Source: Aphrocallistes beatrix (taxonomy: Eukaryota; Porifera; Hexactinellida; Sceptrulophora; Aphrocallistidae). From it: 64,000 nucleotides of DNA. The DNA lies in NCBI GenBank assembly GCA_963281255.1, contig OY725488.1, positions 11,629,524 through 11,693,523 on the forward strand, given 5' to 3'. The notes beneath the pieces are model-generated. The model did not search any database and had not been told where the DNA came from. It saw only the letters and a program-made list of their open reading frames with translations. The position numbers were made by a program, and so were the translations under genes. Below are positions 13,401 through 24,900 of the stretch, piece by piece (position 1 is the stretch's first letter; each line of letters starts with the position of its first letter).

Positions 13401-13813
13401 TTGGATTCAGCAGTTTAGATGGATTTCTCCGTTGTTTGCAGTTCTGTACTAACTTAGTAAAGTTGGAACTATGGTATGCTCGTATAAGTTGTGATGACGT
13501 CACTCTCTGGTGCTCGACACTTCACAGTCTCACCTCTTTACTATATTTGGACTTCTACGATGTCTCCCTATCTGACTCAGGAATGTTGAGTCTGTGTAGA
13601 GGTCTGCTCTTCCATCCTACCATTAAATATCTGCGCGCATGCTACTGTGAACTGAGTTCCAATTCCTGTCTACCTCTCAGAAATCTGATTCCTACCCTCA
13701 CACAGCTGAAGTACCTGAATGTGAATAAACTCTCCGAACCAGAAACTGAACCTATCGAACTCCTCAAACTAACAGCTGATCAGTATGCTATAAAGCTTGA
13801 CCTCGATGATTAG
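10466..13813 (+). CDS. NLR-type receptor: tandem DED-like folds, NACHT, leucine-rich repeats
   Basis: An intronless frame of 1115 codons plus stop; I take the ATG at 10466, which directly follows a splice-acceptor-like TTTCTACAG. Residues 1-75 and about 95-165 are two helical death-fold modules. Each ends in the RxDL-type signature of death-effector domains (RPDL at 67-70, RNDI at 158-161). A helical linker leads to a NACHT ATPase with Walker A GNPGCGKT (290-297) and Walker B LLLIVDSLDE (377-386). Winged-helix-like and helical sequence follows. The last 350 or so residues carry irregular leucine-rich repeats. There is no signal peptide or membrane segment, so it should be cytosolic. By family it would sense ligand through the LRRs, oligomerise through NACHT and recruit DED partners such as initiator caspases; that role is inferred. 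The 5' two thirds is much GC-richer than the flanks. Confidence 0.9.
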   Translation: MSLSEISILTKLTRSLTNDDVKKLHDSLSVPDGVCDRTCEVVDFLLALKGWRGLDKYRFYLSLQSIRPDLVQLALNIAWLCVGYPGTEEATSQTITIKSLIEFLKSEVSMKNLKLIQMSYGEETSEVRFENVLKLMLDNKVIEKNLTNLSEVLCGMERNDIAMKMNPFKGGFTEMSEQEFTSKFRKELTRIGKQIVEWETNVKNYLETQFRDVKQMLGSDTAVSLEKVYVDLTILKQKPRKVKLEDETTYNEIAYLRKIANKEVEVSPINFTEELESCDPSKPEIWCFIGNPGCGKTFLCNRTALRFGNNEVSRFSYSLCIPCRKKEWHEMESSRVDAGFPITTEFVCQWLCLGLPVGPSWTTQLAKHITETDGEGLLLIVDSLDEFTKDVPFDKTLLFLLLTRQTLTRSFILLTSRPGAWTDVSTSHHLHISTFFQVLGFSPAQRDLYFEKQFEDTSLFDRCTGLLDRYDEMKQLSLIPVNASLFAALLKSEDGARIHTLTQLYYELTLYLIRRQLDRMGFDELTQVNEICELDSGVVECLHEIGCIAFQGVAMREMISDKKVPLQIGSVKMTSHCLGLVHEYVREEKMGHFTKVWSFAHLTIQEFIGAIWLRSTKWHDQCLSVRFIVHTNDVFSQFRMVVRFLCGLLSDESMNVFYLLYKHVTPRPVPISQLPECVQLRFQSRDLFGYTDWSEFTEKFLQLNAMLRESNSESISKYFNACRRFLPESICLYILSAVTPNEWICFLESLPLLSHIHLIYVDSDYVTPEQLFHLLESVEQCSVDCVALDLSYKSNTEVLPYANAIQRTQLSNTKLSLDLEYSKLTETETVKALFSSSANQILSGLRLCNNEFPPDTYSLLANQISTCQNLEYIHSETSEIEVLFSALSSATHFNGLHLDIPTEYHQQLFSLLPTLSNLREIEWDDYSILPHITHLSTLSFLLIGYYQDTRVNLSDSLLQLLNSNRHSIRVLELWNLEEIGFSSLDGFLRCLQFCTNLVKLELWYARISCDDVTLWCSTLHSLTSLLYLDFYDVSLSDSGMLSLCRGLLFHPTIKYLRACYCELSSNSCLPLRNLIPTLTQLKYLNVNKLSEPETEPIELLKLTADQYAIKLDLDD

Positions 13814-13876
13814 GTAATAATAAGTTAAATTTAGAATGTGTCACTGCTGTCAGTTGCTAATCTGAATTTAGAACTG

Positions 13877-14018
13877 CTAACTATTGACTAGCTTAATCAT
13901 TCGTTTCAGTTTCACAATCAACTGTACACTAAACTGAGTTTCTGCTTCCACTTCTGAGACACTCACCACTTCACACCTCTCCCTAACTGTACTTTGCATT
14001 CGTTCTAATAGAGCGACA
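13877..14018 (-). CDS. Possible terminal exon of an unidentified minus-strand gene
   Basis: An open frame of about 46 codons ends at a TAG (13877-13879) and is preceded on the minus strand by an acceptor-like ATCTATTCAG. The peptide is helical and charged. I find no convincing upstream exon between 14.0 and 15.5 kb, so it may be chance. It starts 60 bp beyond the stop codon of the convergent NACHT-LRR gene. Confidence 0.25.
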
Positions 14019-15343
14019 CTGAATAGATAAACGTTACAGAGGTGTTATAATATGGAACTATAAATGTGAGTTAGTGGCAGAGCTAGCGACACCAAATTAT
14101 TGATTGAAGGAAGCGACAAATGATTTTGAAAATTCTGAAGATGGCTTTAATGTGATTTCACATTTAGATTGACCAATAGATTTGCAACTTTTCATTTTCA
14201 TTGTAATTGTCGAGTATGAAATTCCATTCTGTTTTTCCCTGAAATAAACTCTGATTTTTGATTGGTTGAAATATCCTACTCTTTACTTCTTGTTTATTAT
14301 TATATTTTTATTTATTTTTGATTGAATAATTATTTATTCTTTCTTGTTCTAGAAACATCTTTGAGGACTGGCTGTGGTGATCTTCTTGTCTCACACATTC
14401 CTATTCCCCCATTTCATCTCTATAGAACTTGACTTGAACATTTTTTGTTGTGTTGTTATTTACTTTTGAATTAAACAATTTTGTGAGTCTAATTTTGTTC
14501 CAAACACTTAGTAGGGAAATAAATATCTGATCTAGTGCAGCTTCTAGTATTATAGATTTCATATGGGGTACGACTAATCATATTTTCACACCTTGCATAA
14601 AAACCTATGTGCAAAGTAGAAGTGCTACAACCTGCCAATGCTTCTAAATTATGAATTTTGATTTAGAATGAAAATACAATCCTGGTTCCTTAACAAAGTA
14701 TTAATGTAGTCAGTGGATTTGATAATTATAATCGTAGAATTACACGAGCAATCCTAAGGAATTATACTTATCCTTGTAACTATTGAGTAGTACATTATGG
14801 GCAATGGCGGATCAAGATATTTTAATTTAGAGCCCCAACTTAAATTAGACTTCCTAGAATTAGAAAACCAGCGTTAATGCAAAGTCAGGGATTTGGATTG
14901 GGTTCATGAGAGAGCAATTAAGGTCTGGGAGGATGCTGGAAACTCTGAATTCATTTTTTACTGTGACGACTATTGACTGTTAAATACCGTAGATTGAGAC
15001 GTTAGGAGAGACGAACCTTTAGGAAAAAGGCATCTCTTATTTGTTGCCACTGTCCTAGCTATGGATTTTGTATTGGATTTAGACTGAGTCACTCTAACTC
15101 CCTATTTATTCCTAGTTCGAAACTTATACATAATACTACCAACTAGAAATATCCATAAACAGTATTACATTGGTTGACTTAAGAGTTTTATTTTTTAGGG
15201 ACTGTCAACTTATATCATAAACGATACAGTCCTTTATGTACAATTCAATTAACACTTTGAAATTCTGTTCGGGATTTCATACATAATTCAGAAGCGTAGA
15301 TAAAGAAGAATATTCCATCTCAACTAAGATTCTTCTGCCCCAA
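14019..15343. other. Intergenic AT-rich DNA, no gene seen
   Basis: I see no coding exons, long tandem repeats or RNA genes. It is ordinary AT-rich spacer with several AATAAA-like and poly-T runs. Confidence 0.4.
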
Positions 15344-15513
15344 ACAAGGCCGTAGACACCAGGTGTGATTGGTCTTGTTGGGAATAAATGTGGTCAGGTT
15401 GAAACTAGTCCTACCGTACATAATAATACATAACGGTCTTTTTAAGGCAAAATTGCCAAAAGTGGTCAGATTGAAACCAGACTAACCGGAGCGGTGACTA
15501 CGGGCCTGCCAAA
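15344..15513. mobile_element. MITE with GGCCGTAG ends
   Basis: Inverted ends GGCCGTAGACACC and GGTGACTACGGGCC, about 170 bp; the interior contains GTGGTCAGGTTGAAAC. A relative lies at about 62352-62480 (GGGCCGTAGCCACC). Confidence 0.55.
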
Positions 15514-16489
15514 TCTGCAGAACATTAATCTAAAATGGTCGCCAAATCAGGAAAAGTTTCGTTAGAAACAAAAGCTATTCGAATCCCAAACTCTCGAAAT
15601 CCCTCAGATACTGCACCCCGCACTCGGAGCAAGACTCCAAGTTGGTGTTGCCGTGGAGCTCTGCTAGCTGCCGCGGGTTCAAGCCGCTACGGCGATGCAG
15701 TCCGTCTACGTTCTGTGACACGGTGAATTGGACCAGGCCCGCTTCGTGCAGTGCCACCATGGACATGTGTGTGAGTGTAGGCAGCGCACGGATCAGCTGC
15801 ACCTCCTTCTTCCCCGCAGAACGTCTGCTCTGTCCGTGTGCGTAGCTCCCACATACCGGGACCTAGAAACAGGTGTAGCTAACCACTGATCTGTAATGCA
15901 ACAAATTTTGAATGGAAAGAAAGTTATCAAATATTATACATACTAACAGTCCGTTTTTTGGGGGGAAGTCTCGCTTTATTCGCTTTTTCATTGAGCAAAT
16001 TTTCACGAGTGGCTCGTTTTGGATATGTACAGTTCTGTGCACAGACAATTCGGTACATACTGCAATCCTTGCTATTAAAATTGATTAATGTATATATAAA
16101 TTAGGGTGTTCCAAAACATTTTGATGACTTAAAATCTCACGTTTCGGAGATATTGGTCGAAACAGTTGGGACCATTAGTAATTTGAAGAACGAAGGTTGT
16201 CTCAACTCTTTTCACCGATATCTCCGAACCGGTATGTTTCAGGCCATTAAAATGTATCATTAGCTGATATATAACCACCTCCAAATATCTCAAAAATGAA
16301 GTTACTAGTTACTTTGCATGTCAGAAGTACGCCTTTTGCAATGTTAAGTCTCAACCTGGACAAATCCCATTATAAATCTGCATGAGGGGAAACCTAACTT
16401 GCACGAGCACTAAATCATCTCCAAATTGCTTGATTTTTTCATGGAGAATATTTGGTGATCAATGGAAGCTATTCGAATAGTGTGCATCT

Positions 16490-17815
16490 GAAGATATATA
16501 TATACAAGCGCGCTTCGCTTGCTTGTGCTGCGGGCTGGCGAAAACTTTGTGTCCGCCGGAGGCGGTCTTTGGGCGCCTGTGGTCACCATTGATTAATTAT
16601 ATGGGAGATAACATCTCTAATACGTCTGTCATAGTGCTATAATCGATAACGCATGAAAAATCACCGAATCTGTCAATTTTAAAAATTTTTGATGCGTAAT
16701 GATGACGTCATAACAGAGTAATGAGTCATCATTTTTTGAAGATAGTTGGATAATATGTGAGGTATGTTAGTATACAGATTCTATTAAAGTTTCAGCCCTC
16801 TATCTCCTATAATGGCTGAGTTATGCTCGAATAACTGTATTGCTTAACTTTTAAAAAAGTGACAATGACGTCATAATTCCATGATGAGTCGAAATTTTCA
16901 TCTGAGCTCAAAACTTACTGGAGCCATAGCCAAAAAACTCCCACACGCCAAAAATCAGCTATTTTTGACTGCCAGTTTGTTCAATCAAATCGTTACATAT
17001 ATATATATATATATATATAAATTAATCGAGTTTTAATAGTAAGGATATATATATACAAGCGCGCTTCGTTTGCTTCCGCTGCGCGGCTGGCGGACACTTT
17101 GTGTCCTCCAGAGGCGCCCTGCGGGCGCTTGAGGTCACATTGATTAATTATATGGGAGATAACATCTATAAATATGTCTGTCTTACTGTTATAATCGATA
17201 TCACACCAAAAATCACCAAATTCGTCAATTTTTTAAAATTTGCTGCGTAATGATGACGTCATAACAGAGTGATGAGTTATCATATTTTGATGATAGTTAC
17301 ATCATATGTGAGGTATATTAATATGCACATTCTATTAAAGTTTCAGCCTTCTTTCGCTTAAAATAGCTGAGTTATGGTCGAAAAACTGAAATTTCTAATT
17401 ATCAAAAAGCTGACAATGGCGTCATAATTCCATGATGAGTCGATATTTTGGTTTGAGCTCAGAACTTAGTGGAGCTATAGCCAAAATACTCCCACGTACC
17501 AAAACTCAGCTTTCTGCGCCTGGCATTTTCTTCAATCAATTCGTTATATATATATAACGAATTGATTGAAGAAACCGCCAGGCACATAAAGCTGATTTTG
17601 GGTATGGCTCCAACAAGTTCTGAGCTCATACTACAAGTAAAATGTCGACACATAATGGAATTATGACGTCATAAACACCGTTTTTTAATTAGAAATGTTT
17701 TTCCAGTTTTTCCACTATAACTCTGCCATTTAAGATGATAGAAGGCTATTATCACATGTGATACAACTATCATCAAAAATGATGGCTCATCACTCTTATG
17801 ACGTCTATAGAAAAG
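16490..17815. repeat. Three adjacent copies of the CRE/AP-1-motif repeat
   Basis: Two inverted-orientation copies (about 16490-17040 and 17041-17560) lie end to end. A third (about 17540-17815) meets the second head to head through ATATAACGAATTGATTGAAG. Each carries a GC-rich tail (CAAGCGCGCTTCG...), TGACGTCA and TGAGTCA. They lie in what was the intron of the sirtuin pseudogene. Confidence 0.7.
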
Positions 17816-17819
17816 TGTT

Positions 17820-17955
17820 ATGCTTGGAATATAAATAAATTGAGACATAATTAGAAAATTTTATCTAACAACGGGACATTCATGGAAATTAATTCAATAG
17901 GAGAGTGAAAAATGCGGGACGTCCCTCCAAAAACGTGACGGTTGGTATATATGTC
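17820..17955. mobile_element. GCGGGAC-type MITE, partial copy
   Basis: It shares the AACGGGACATTCATG and GACGGTTGGTATATATG phrases with the copy at 24340-24555 in the intact sirtuin intron. It is therefore part of the duplicated segment rather than an independent insertion. Confidence 0.5.
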
Positions 17956-18860
17956 ACTCAATAAAGCGTCAACTTCACACTCTAGAAAATTTTTTCCTAA
18001 ATAAATATTTTGACGGTGTACATCTACACCATAAATAGATCTTACATTCAAATTTGTTTAAAATCAGACGGTCCGATTTCGCAATAGCGTGCGTACAGAC
18101 ATACATACATTCATACGGACGGACGGAGTACGCCGTCCATGCCATAGTGCATCTCCCACAAGAGCTGCACTGAAACTAACCCGTCTCCAGCATAGTAACC
18201 ATTCCACTCCTGAAGTCAGGAATGCCAGCCCCCGTGAAGAAGACCACATGCTTCCCTTTCCGAATCCACAGTCGACGAACTCTTTCTTTTGCTCTTCATC
18301 CCCGATATTGTATTGCCGTCCGGCGGCTCCGGAGTTAGGCTTAGCCCCCGGAATGACCGGGCACTCACGCACCACTGTCTCAGTCGGTTTCAGTTTCCCT
18401 TTCATCTCTCCAAACTTCTCCTTGAACACCGCCGTTCCTTCCAACCGCGGTCTCGCCTTCTCGGGCTCCTCCGTCGGTTTATCTGCTCCAGTGTTCGCCG
18501 GGATTTATCCACTTTGGTTAATTATCCCAGTACAAGAGTCTTGGAACTTGGAGCATGAATTCCGTATATAAAATCCGGGGGTCTTACTATGATTTGGCTT
18601 AGGTGTTGAATGAAATCCGGAGCCGCAGAATCAAACTCGGCGCAAATGCCCCGGATGAACTTTTGAGTTTGGGTTAACATGTTAATGAGGCAGCGCTATG
18701 TTACATTTAGGATAGTTGTGATTAATTAAAGTCAGCAACATTTGTAAACAATGTTTACTTCAGAGTGTTCATTGTGTTTATAAGCCATATGCTGTCCTGA
18801 AATAGTTTTATTATTTTAGAAAATTTTTACATCCTTTATCTTTAACTGATAAAGATTTAG

Positions 18861-20225
18861 TACACGAGTCAGGTGCTTAGGACCGCTGTTCAAGCTCTAT
18901 TCAGATGTCTGATCCTCCATCGACCCTCAACAGGCGTTACTTACGCTGTCACAAGGAATGGGAGCAGAGTTCAGTCGATTACTTCTATGAGCTACGTGCT
19001 GTCGCGATGGCAGCCGAGTCTCTTTGCGAATGGCTTTCCTTGTACTAACCAGTCAGATGCCAGCACAGAATCCCTGAAAGAGTGGATAGCAGCCAAGACG
19101 AGGACACAAAACCCATTGCAAGAGACTCTATCGTTATGGACCGTAGAACACGCCCAACGAGGCTTAGGACTCGATCGGGTGACAGGGACTTGAACCGCAA
19201 ACTCGAGGTACGGACAAGAGCAAGCGAGAGGATAGAAGAATTTGTGAAGAGTGAGAGCGAAGAGGTCTTAAGCAGAACCAGCCACACGTGGAGCACCATA
19301 CTAAGCAAGAGGAAGCTGTGTGGAGAGAAGGCAATAACACGATTAGACGTCTAACTATCCGAGTAGATAAGGTTTCTTTGAATGGTTACCGCAGATTATC
19401 GGAATTTGAATACAGTTACGAAAAGGGACGCATATGGACGGCCCAATCCACAGCTGATTAAGATGAACTCTCCGGAAGTAGATGGTTAAGCTGCCTCGAC
19501 GTCGCTAGTGCGTGTTGGTTGATGGACATACCTCACACGGGATTGGCAAACCCACGCATGCGTAGATGACATCCTGACTCACTCACTGGACTCACTCATC
19601 AACTGCACACGTGTGGCACTAACGCGGCTACGGGACGACAGAGTCCAGTTGCTCTCAGACAAGTGTGACTAGGATGCCAACGCACGGAGTTTGGCGGGCA
19701 TCTGATTACCTCTGGCCGACACCAGCCGCTCCATAGCAACGTGGAGGAGACACTGGCATTCGAACAGCCACGTGACAAGTTGGAGCTTCAACGGCTCCTG
19801 GGCTCGTGAGTTTCTATCGGGCTACATCCCAATATGGCCTGTGTCCCCGAACCCTTGTACGGCTGAGGAGAAGGCTGTGTCCTATGTGTGAATGCAGAGT
19901 GTCGCAGGGCATTTGGCGCTGAGAAGGAACCTCACAGCTCTCCGTCTTACTCGCCTATCCGGATTGGATCTCCATTTTACTTGCAGACTGAAGTATCTGT
20001 GGCAGTTGGAGGAGTACTGTCCCAGTTGGATGGAAATCAGAAATTATGCCCGTTACTCTACCAGCCTGAATCCGAGACAGATAAGAAGGCAGCTGGAGAG
20101 ATAGAATGCTGGATTCTCATAGCCTCAAGCAGGAAGTCCGAGACAACCTAAAGGCAGCCTGTAAGATAATCTTTCTTAGCGATCTCAACCCTCTGCGTTG
20201 GCTGAGGAAGCAGAGAGATCCTAGA
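18861..20225 (+). mobile_element. Degenerate Ty3/gypsy-type retrotransposon relic
   Basis: Between about 19384 and 20225 scraps of a reverse transcriptase/RNase H polyprotein appear in shifting frames: DYRNLNTVTKRDAY near 19393, the catalytic-loop remnant VDDILTHS at about 19562, and the RNase H start motif FYLQT...VGGVLSQLDGNQ at about 19975-20040. Many stops and frameshifts show it is dead. The stretch 18861-19383 has open frames rich in charged residues that could be gag-pol remnants but carry no motif I recognise. No LTR pair was found. It lies between the sirtuin pseudogene and the fold-back element. Confidence 0.7.
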
Positions 20226-20540
20226 TGCAGGTTTGTGCACTGGGTCTGGATTACGAAATACGTACGTGCAGGATGATGGGTCTGTTTTCAGTGTTAGCAA
20301 AATTTCAGTACAGAAAATCACAGACCAATACAGAACTAGTAGATTTCTCCATTGTTGTATACTAATCTTGTCAGTTACACTTCGGGATAATTATACGCGT
20401 AACATAAATCTAGTAGTTCGTTTCTTGAATGACAACTCCCTTAACAGTTTGCATTCCCCCTTTAAGGCAAAGGCAGAAGATAGAGGAGTGAGAAAATTCG
20501 AGCAAGTGTGGTTTCTCTTGAAGCATCAGTTAAGAGGCTC

Positions 20541-21623
20541 CATAGCCTACTGTATATAAGGCCTCACAGTAACTTGCGGATTTGGGACTAGGGATGCGGA
20601 GGAAGACCGTTAAACTAATACATGAGCTGCCTTAAATCATTTACAAAGCACAATAGAGCTTAGGAATGTATTATCAGCATATATAAATATGGTGTCAAAG
20701 TATCCATATCCATTGTTAAAAATTTGATTAGTCACCATATGGTTGCGCGCAATAGGTCATATTTGTGACAAATTTGGTGATTTTCAGAGGCCGTTTAGGG
20801 GCACTTCTAAGTGTTTTTATTGTAAAATTTTTTGCATAGAACTGAGATGTGAATGGGTTAATACGAAAAATTTGGAATTTTTTCATGGAATGTTCTTACA
20901 TTCCAGTGTTGCTATGGAAACGTGTTTTGGTCAGTTGGGGCTATATCTTGAAAACAGCGATAGCTAGACATTCAAATTTAATCCCATTTGATAGCAAATA
21001 GGCTACTTCCTATTAAGCTATAATACAATTTCTATGTCTTAATTCAATAATTTACGAGTTATTAGACAATTTATCATATTGGTCACATTTGGTAATTTGT
21101 CGAATATCTCGTAAAACATTGAATTTAGAGGTCGAAATTATATTATCACTTAATATGAAGTAGTATATTCGCTATCAAATGGGATTACATTTGAATGTGT
21201 AGCCATTGCAGTTTTCAAGATATAACGCCAACTGACCAAAACACGTTTCCATAGCAACACTGGAATGCACCAACTTTCCATGAAAAAATTCCAAATTTTT
21301 CCTATTAACCCATTCACATCTCAGTTCTATGCGAAAGAAATTACAATAAAAACACTTAGAAGTGCCCCTAAACGGCATCTGAAAATCACCAAATTTGTCA
21401 CAAATATCACCTATTGCGCAACCATATGGTGACTAATCAAATTTTTAACAACGGATATGGATACTTTGACACCATATTTATATATGCTGATAATACATTC
21501 CTAAGCTCTATTGTGCTTTGTAAATGATTTAAGGCAGCTCATGTATTAGTTTAACGGTCTTCCTCCGCATCCCTAGTCCCAAATCCGCAAGTTACTGTGA
21601 GGCCTTATATACAGTAGGCTATG
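20541..21623. mobile_element. 1.1-kb fold-back element, copy 1
   Basis: The ends CATAGCCTACTGTATATAAG and its complement are the outer tips of arms of about 500 bp that pair almost throughout. The unit is flanked by a 7-bp direct repeat GAGGCTC (20534-20540 and 21624-21630). Short mirrored open frames in both arms exist only because the arms are complementary; no transposase motif is visible. A second copy is at 23036-24040. Confidence 0.8.
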
Positions 21624-21954
21624 GAGGCTCCTACCTACGTATCTATGCCGATGAAAGCTGGAGGAAAGGGTAGTTTAGAAGCAAATCAAAAATATACGTT
21701 GGAAAACTATTTCAAGTTATTAAAAGAGCGCCTCGGCCCGCCTGCCGATATATTCGAAACCATAGGTTAAATTCGTCAGAAACAAAAGCCCTTTCGAATC
21801 CCAAACTCTCCAAATTAAACCCCATCCTAAGCTAGCAGATATTTAGAATAGATATAAGGAATATAATAGAAATAAACACTCTTAAATAAATGATAAACTA
21901 AAATATTCACAAACAAACTATACCCAACCCACAACTCTCCACCAGATAGAACAG

Positions 21955-24900
21955 CTATGAATCCATCTCACTCACTGCATGGCTCCACTCTCCCTTTCTG
22001 ACGTCATAGTCCAGCCTCAACTGTTTCACGCCTGCACTCACGTCCACTCCCAGTTCGTAGTCAGGTTCATTATAATGCCCTTGGAAGACGATGATTATCT
22101 TCAGCACTGAAGATGGCGCGGATTTAAACTTGAAAGAGAATGGTTCCTTTTCAATCCGCGTTTCCGTTTCTTGGCTGGGCAGTTTGGCGTAGAGTGCGTG
22201 TATAAATGAGTAGGGCGTGTCCTCGAACACGTCCAGTCCTTGCATCTTGAACTCCCAGTCTCCCAGCATGGACGCTTGCTGGAGAGAGAAGCTAGCTCTG
22301 CGCTTCAGCTTGAAGCTGGGTATCGGGATGCTCAGCTGCGCCATGACTTTCTCCATGAACGCGTCACACATGCTGTGCACGTTGACAGTGGCTAGCTTGT
22401 GCAGAGCTGTCTTCTGCAGGTTGCAGATGGCGAGTTTCCCGCCTCGCGATCCTACGGTCGCTGGGATGTCAGCCGCGGGACTGACAGTGAGACTGGAGCC
22501 TAGCACCACGCACACGTCCGCCTTTCCCGCGTGCTCGTACGCCGCCCTGATCTCACGCTCCGGCAGCTGCTCTCCGAAGTTAACGATGGAGTCCAGCAAC
22601 ACGTTGCGACAGTTGGGATCGTCACAGCGACGCGTCGTCTCATGGCTGAACACGCCAAACGCTTCTCTCGTCTCGAAATCCCTCAGATACTGCACCCCGC
22701 ACTTGGAGCAAGACTCCAAGTTGGTGTTGCCGTGGAGCTCTGCTAGCTGCCGCGGGTTCAAGCCGCTACGGCGGTGCAGTCCGTCTACGTTCTGTGACAC
22801 GGTGAATTGGACCAGGCCCGCTTCGTGCAATGCCACCATGGACATGTGTGTGAGTGTAGGCAGCGCACGGATCAGCTGCACCTCTTTCTTCCTCGCAGAA
22901 CGTCTGCTCTGTCCGTGTGCGCGTAGCTCCCACATACCGGGACCTAGAAACAGGTGTAGCTAACCTTCAAATATTATACATGCCAACGGTCCGTTTTTGG
23001 CGGGACGTTCCGCTTTATTTGCTTTTTTATTGAGCCATAGCCTACTGTAAATAATGTCTCACAGTAACTTGCGGATTTGGGACTAGGGATGCGGTAGAAG
23101 ATGGTTGAACTAATACATGAGCTGAATTAAATCATTAACAAAGCACAATAGAGCTTAGGAATGTATTACCAGCATATATAAATATGGTGTCAAAGTACCT
23201 ATATCCGTTGTTAAAATTTCGATTAGTCATTATATGGTTGCGCAATAGGTTATATTTTTGCCAAATTTATTGATTTTCAGAGGTCGTTTAAGGGTACTTC
23301 TAATTGTTTTTATTATACATTTTTCGCATAGAACTGATATGTGAATGGGTGGGTTAATAGGAAAAATTTGGAATTTTTTCATTGAATGTTGATACATTCC
23401 AGTGTTGTTATGGAAACGTGTTTTGGTCAGTTGGGGTCATATCTTGAAAACCGCAAGAGCCAGACATTCAAAATTCCATTTGATAGCAAATATACTACTT
23501 TCTATTAAGCGATAATATAATTTGGACGTCTAAATTCAATGGTTTACGAGATATTCGACAAATCACCAAATGTGACCAATATGATAAATTGTCTAATAAC
23601 TCGCAATCCATTGAATTTAGGCAGATAAATTATACTATGACTTAATAGGAAATAGTTTATTCGCTATCAAATGGTATTACTTTCGAATGTTCAGCTATCG
23701 CGGTTTTCAAGATATGACCCCAACTGACCAAAACACGTTTCCATAGCAACACTGGAATGTAGCAACATTCCATGAAAAAGTTTTTCATATTAACCCATTC
23801 ACATCTCAGTTCTTTTCGAAAAAAATTATAATAAAATCACTTATGGTGACTAATCTAAATTTTAACAACGGATATGGGTACTTTGACACCATATTTATAT
23901 ATGCTGGTAATAAATTCCTAAACTCTATTGTGCTTTGTTAATGATTTAAGGCAGTTCATGTATTATTTCAACCATCTTCTACCGCATCCCTAGTCCCAAA
24001 TCCGCAAGTTACTGTGAGACCTTATATACAGTAGGCTATGATGCTAATTTCCACGAGTGATTCGTTTTGGGATATGGACAGTTCTGTGCACAGACTCATC
24101 ATGGAATTATGACGCAATTGTCACCTTTTTTATAATGATAACTGAAGGCTATTAAACAACTATGATAAAAAAATGATGGTTCATCACTCTGTTATGATGT
24201 CATCTTTACGCATCAAAAAAATGAAAAATTGACTTATTGGATGATTTTTCGTGCAACATCGATTTTCAACTTCGTTCGTGCACACTTTATTATAACTTGA
24301 TTGGTATGTATAAATATTGAGTTGAAATGTGTTCAGTTCATACTAGCCAAATTGAGCCATGATAAAAGCGGAGTTAACTTCGCGGGACATGGCGAGACGC
24401 AATAGAAAAGTGTTATTCTTGGAATATAAATAAATTGAGACATAATTGTAAAATTTCTAAAAATCTAAAAACGGGACATTCATGAAAATTAATTCAATAA
24501 GAGAGTGAAAAATGAGGGACGTCCCGCAAAAATGTGACGGTTGGTATATATGTCAGTCAGTCAATAAAGCGCCAACTTCACACTCGTGAAAAATTGAAAT
24601 TTATTCCTAAATAAATATTTTGACGGTGTACATCTACACCATAAAGAGATCTTACATTCAAATTTGTTTAAAATCGGATTTCGCAGTAGCGCGCGTACGG
24701 ATATACATAAATTCATACAGACGGACAGACGGACGGACGTAGTACGTCGTCCATGCCATAGTGCATCTCCCACAGAGCTGCACTCAACTAACCCGTCTCC
24801 AGCATAGTATCCATTCCACTCCTGAAGTCAGGAATGCCAGCGCTCGTACTGATGCCAGCCCCCGTGAAGAAGATCACATGCTTCCCTTTCCGAATCCACT

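Larger units (their letters stand above)
15562..18560 (-). pseudogene. Decayed duplicate of the CAP-helix/Sir2 gene
   Basis: This is a second copy of the segment at 21775-25540. An exon-2 fragment (about 15592-15862) matches 22675-22943 at high identity, including the NVDGLH motif and first zinc cysteine pair. It then jumps to sequence matching 21775-21805, so about 870 bp, including the rest of the Rossmann fold and the stop, is deleted. An exon-1 fragment (about 18150-18510) matches the linker and start of the Sir2 domain but has small deletions, one removing part of the NAD-binding loop, and frameshifts. Its upstream edge is joined by deletion to sequence matching 25505-25540. No functional product is possible. 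The intron region is filled with CRE-type repeats. It lacks the 1-kb fold-back found in the intact gene's intron, so it preserves an empty site. Confidence 0.85.

Noticed and set aside
20743..21378. Two similar cysteine-containing small proteins on opposite strands
   Set aside because: They are mirror images from the complementary arms of one fold-back element, with no start context or family resemblance.
22217..22963. 248-codon plus-strand frame
   Set aside because: It is antisense to the sirtuin exon, whose motifs are unmistakable.
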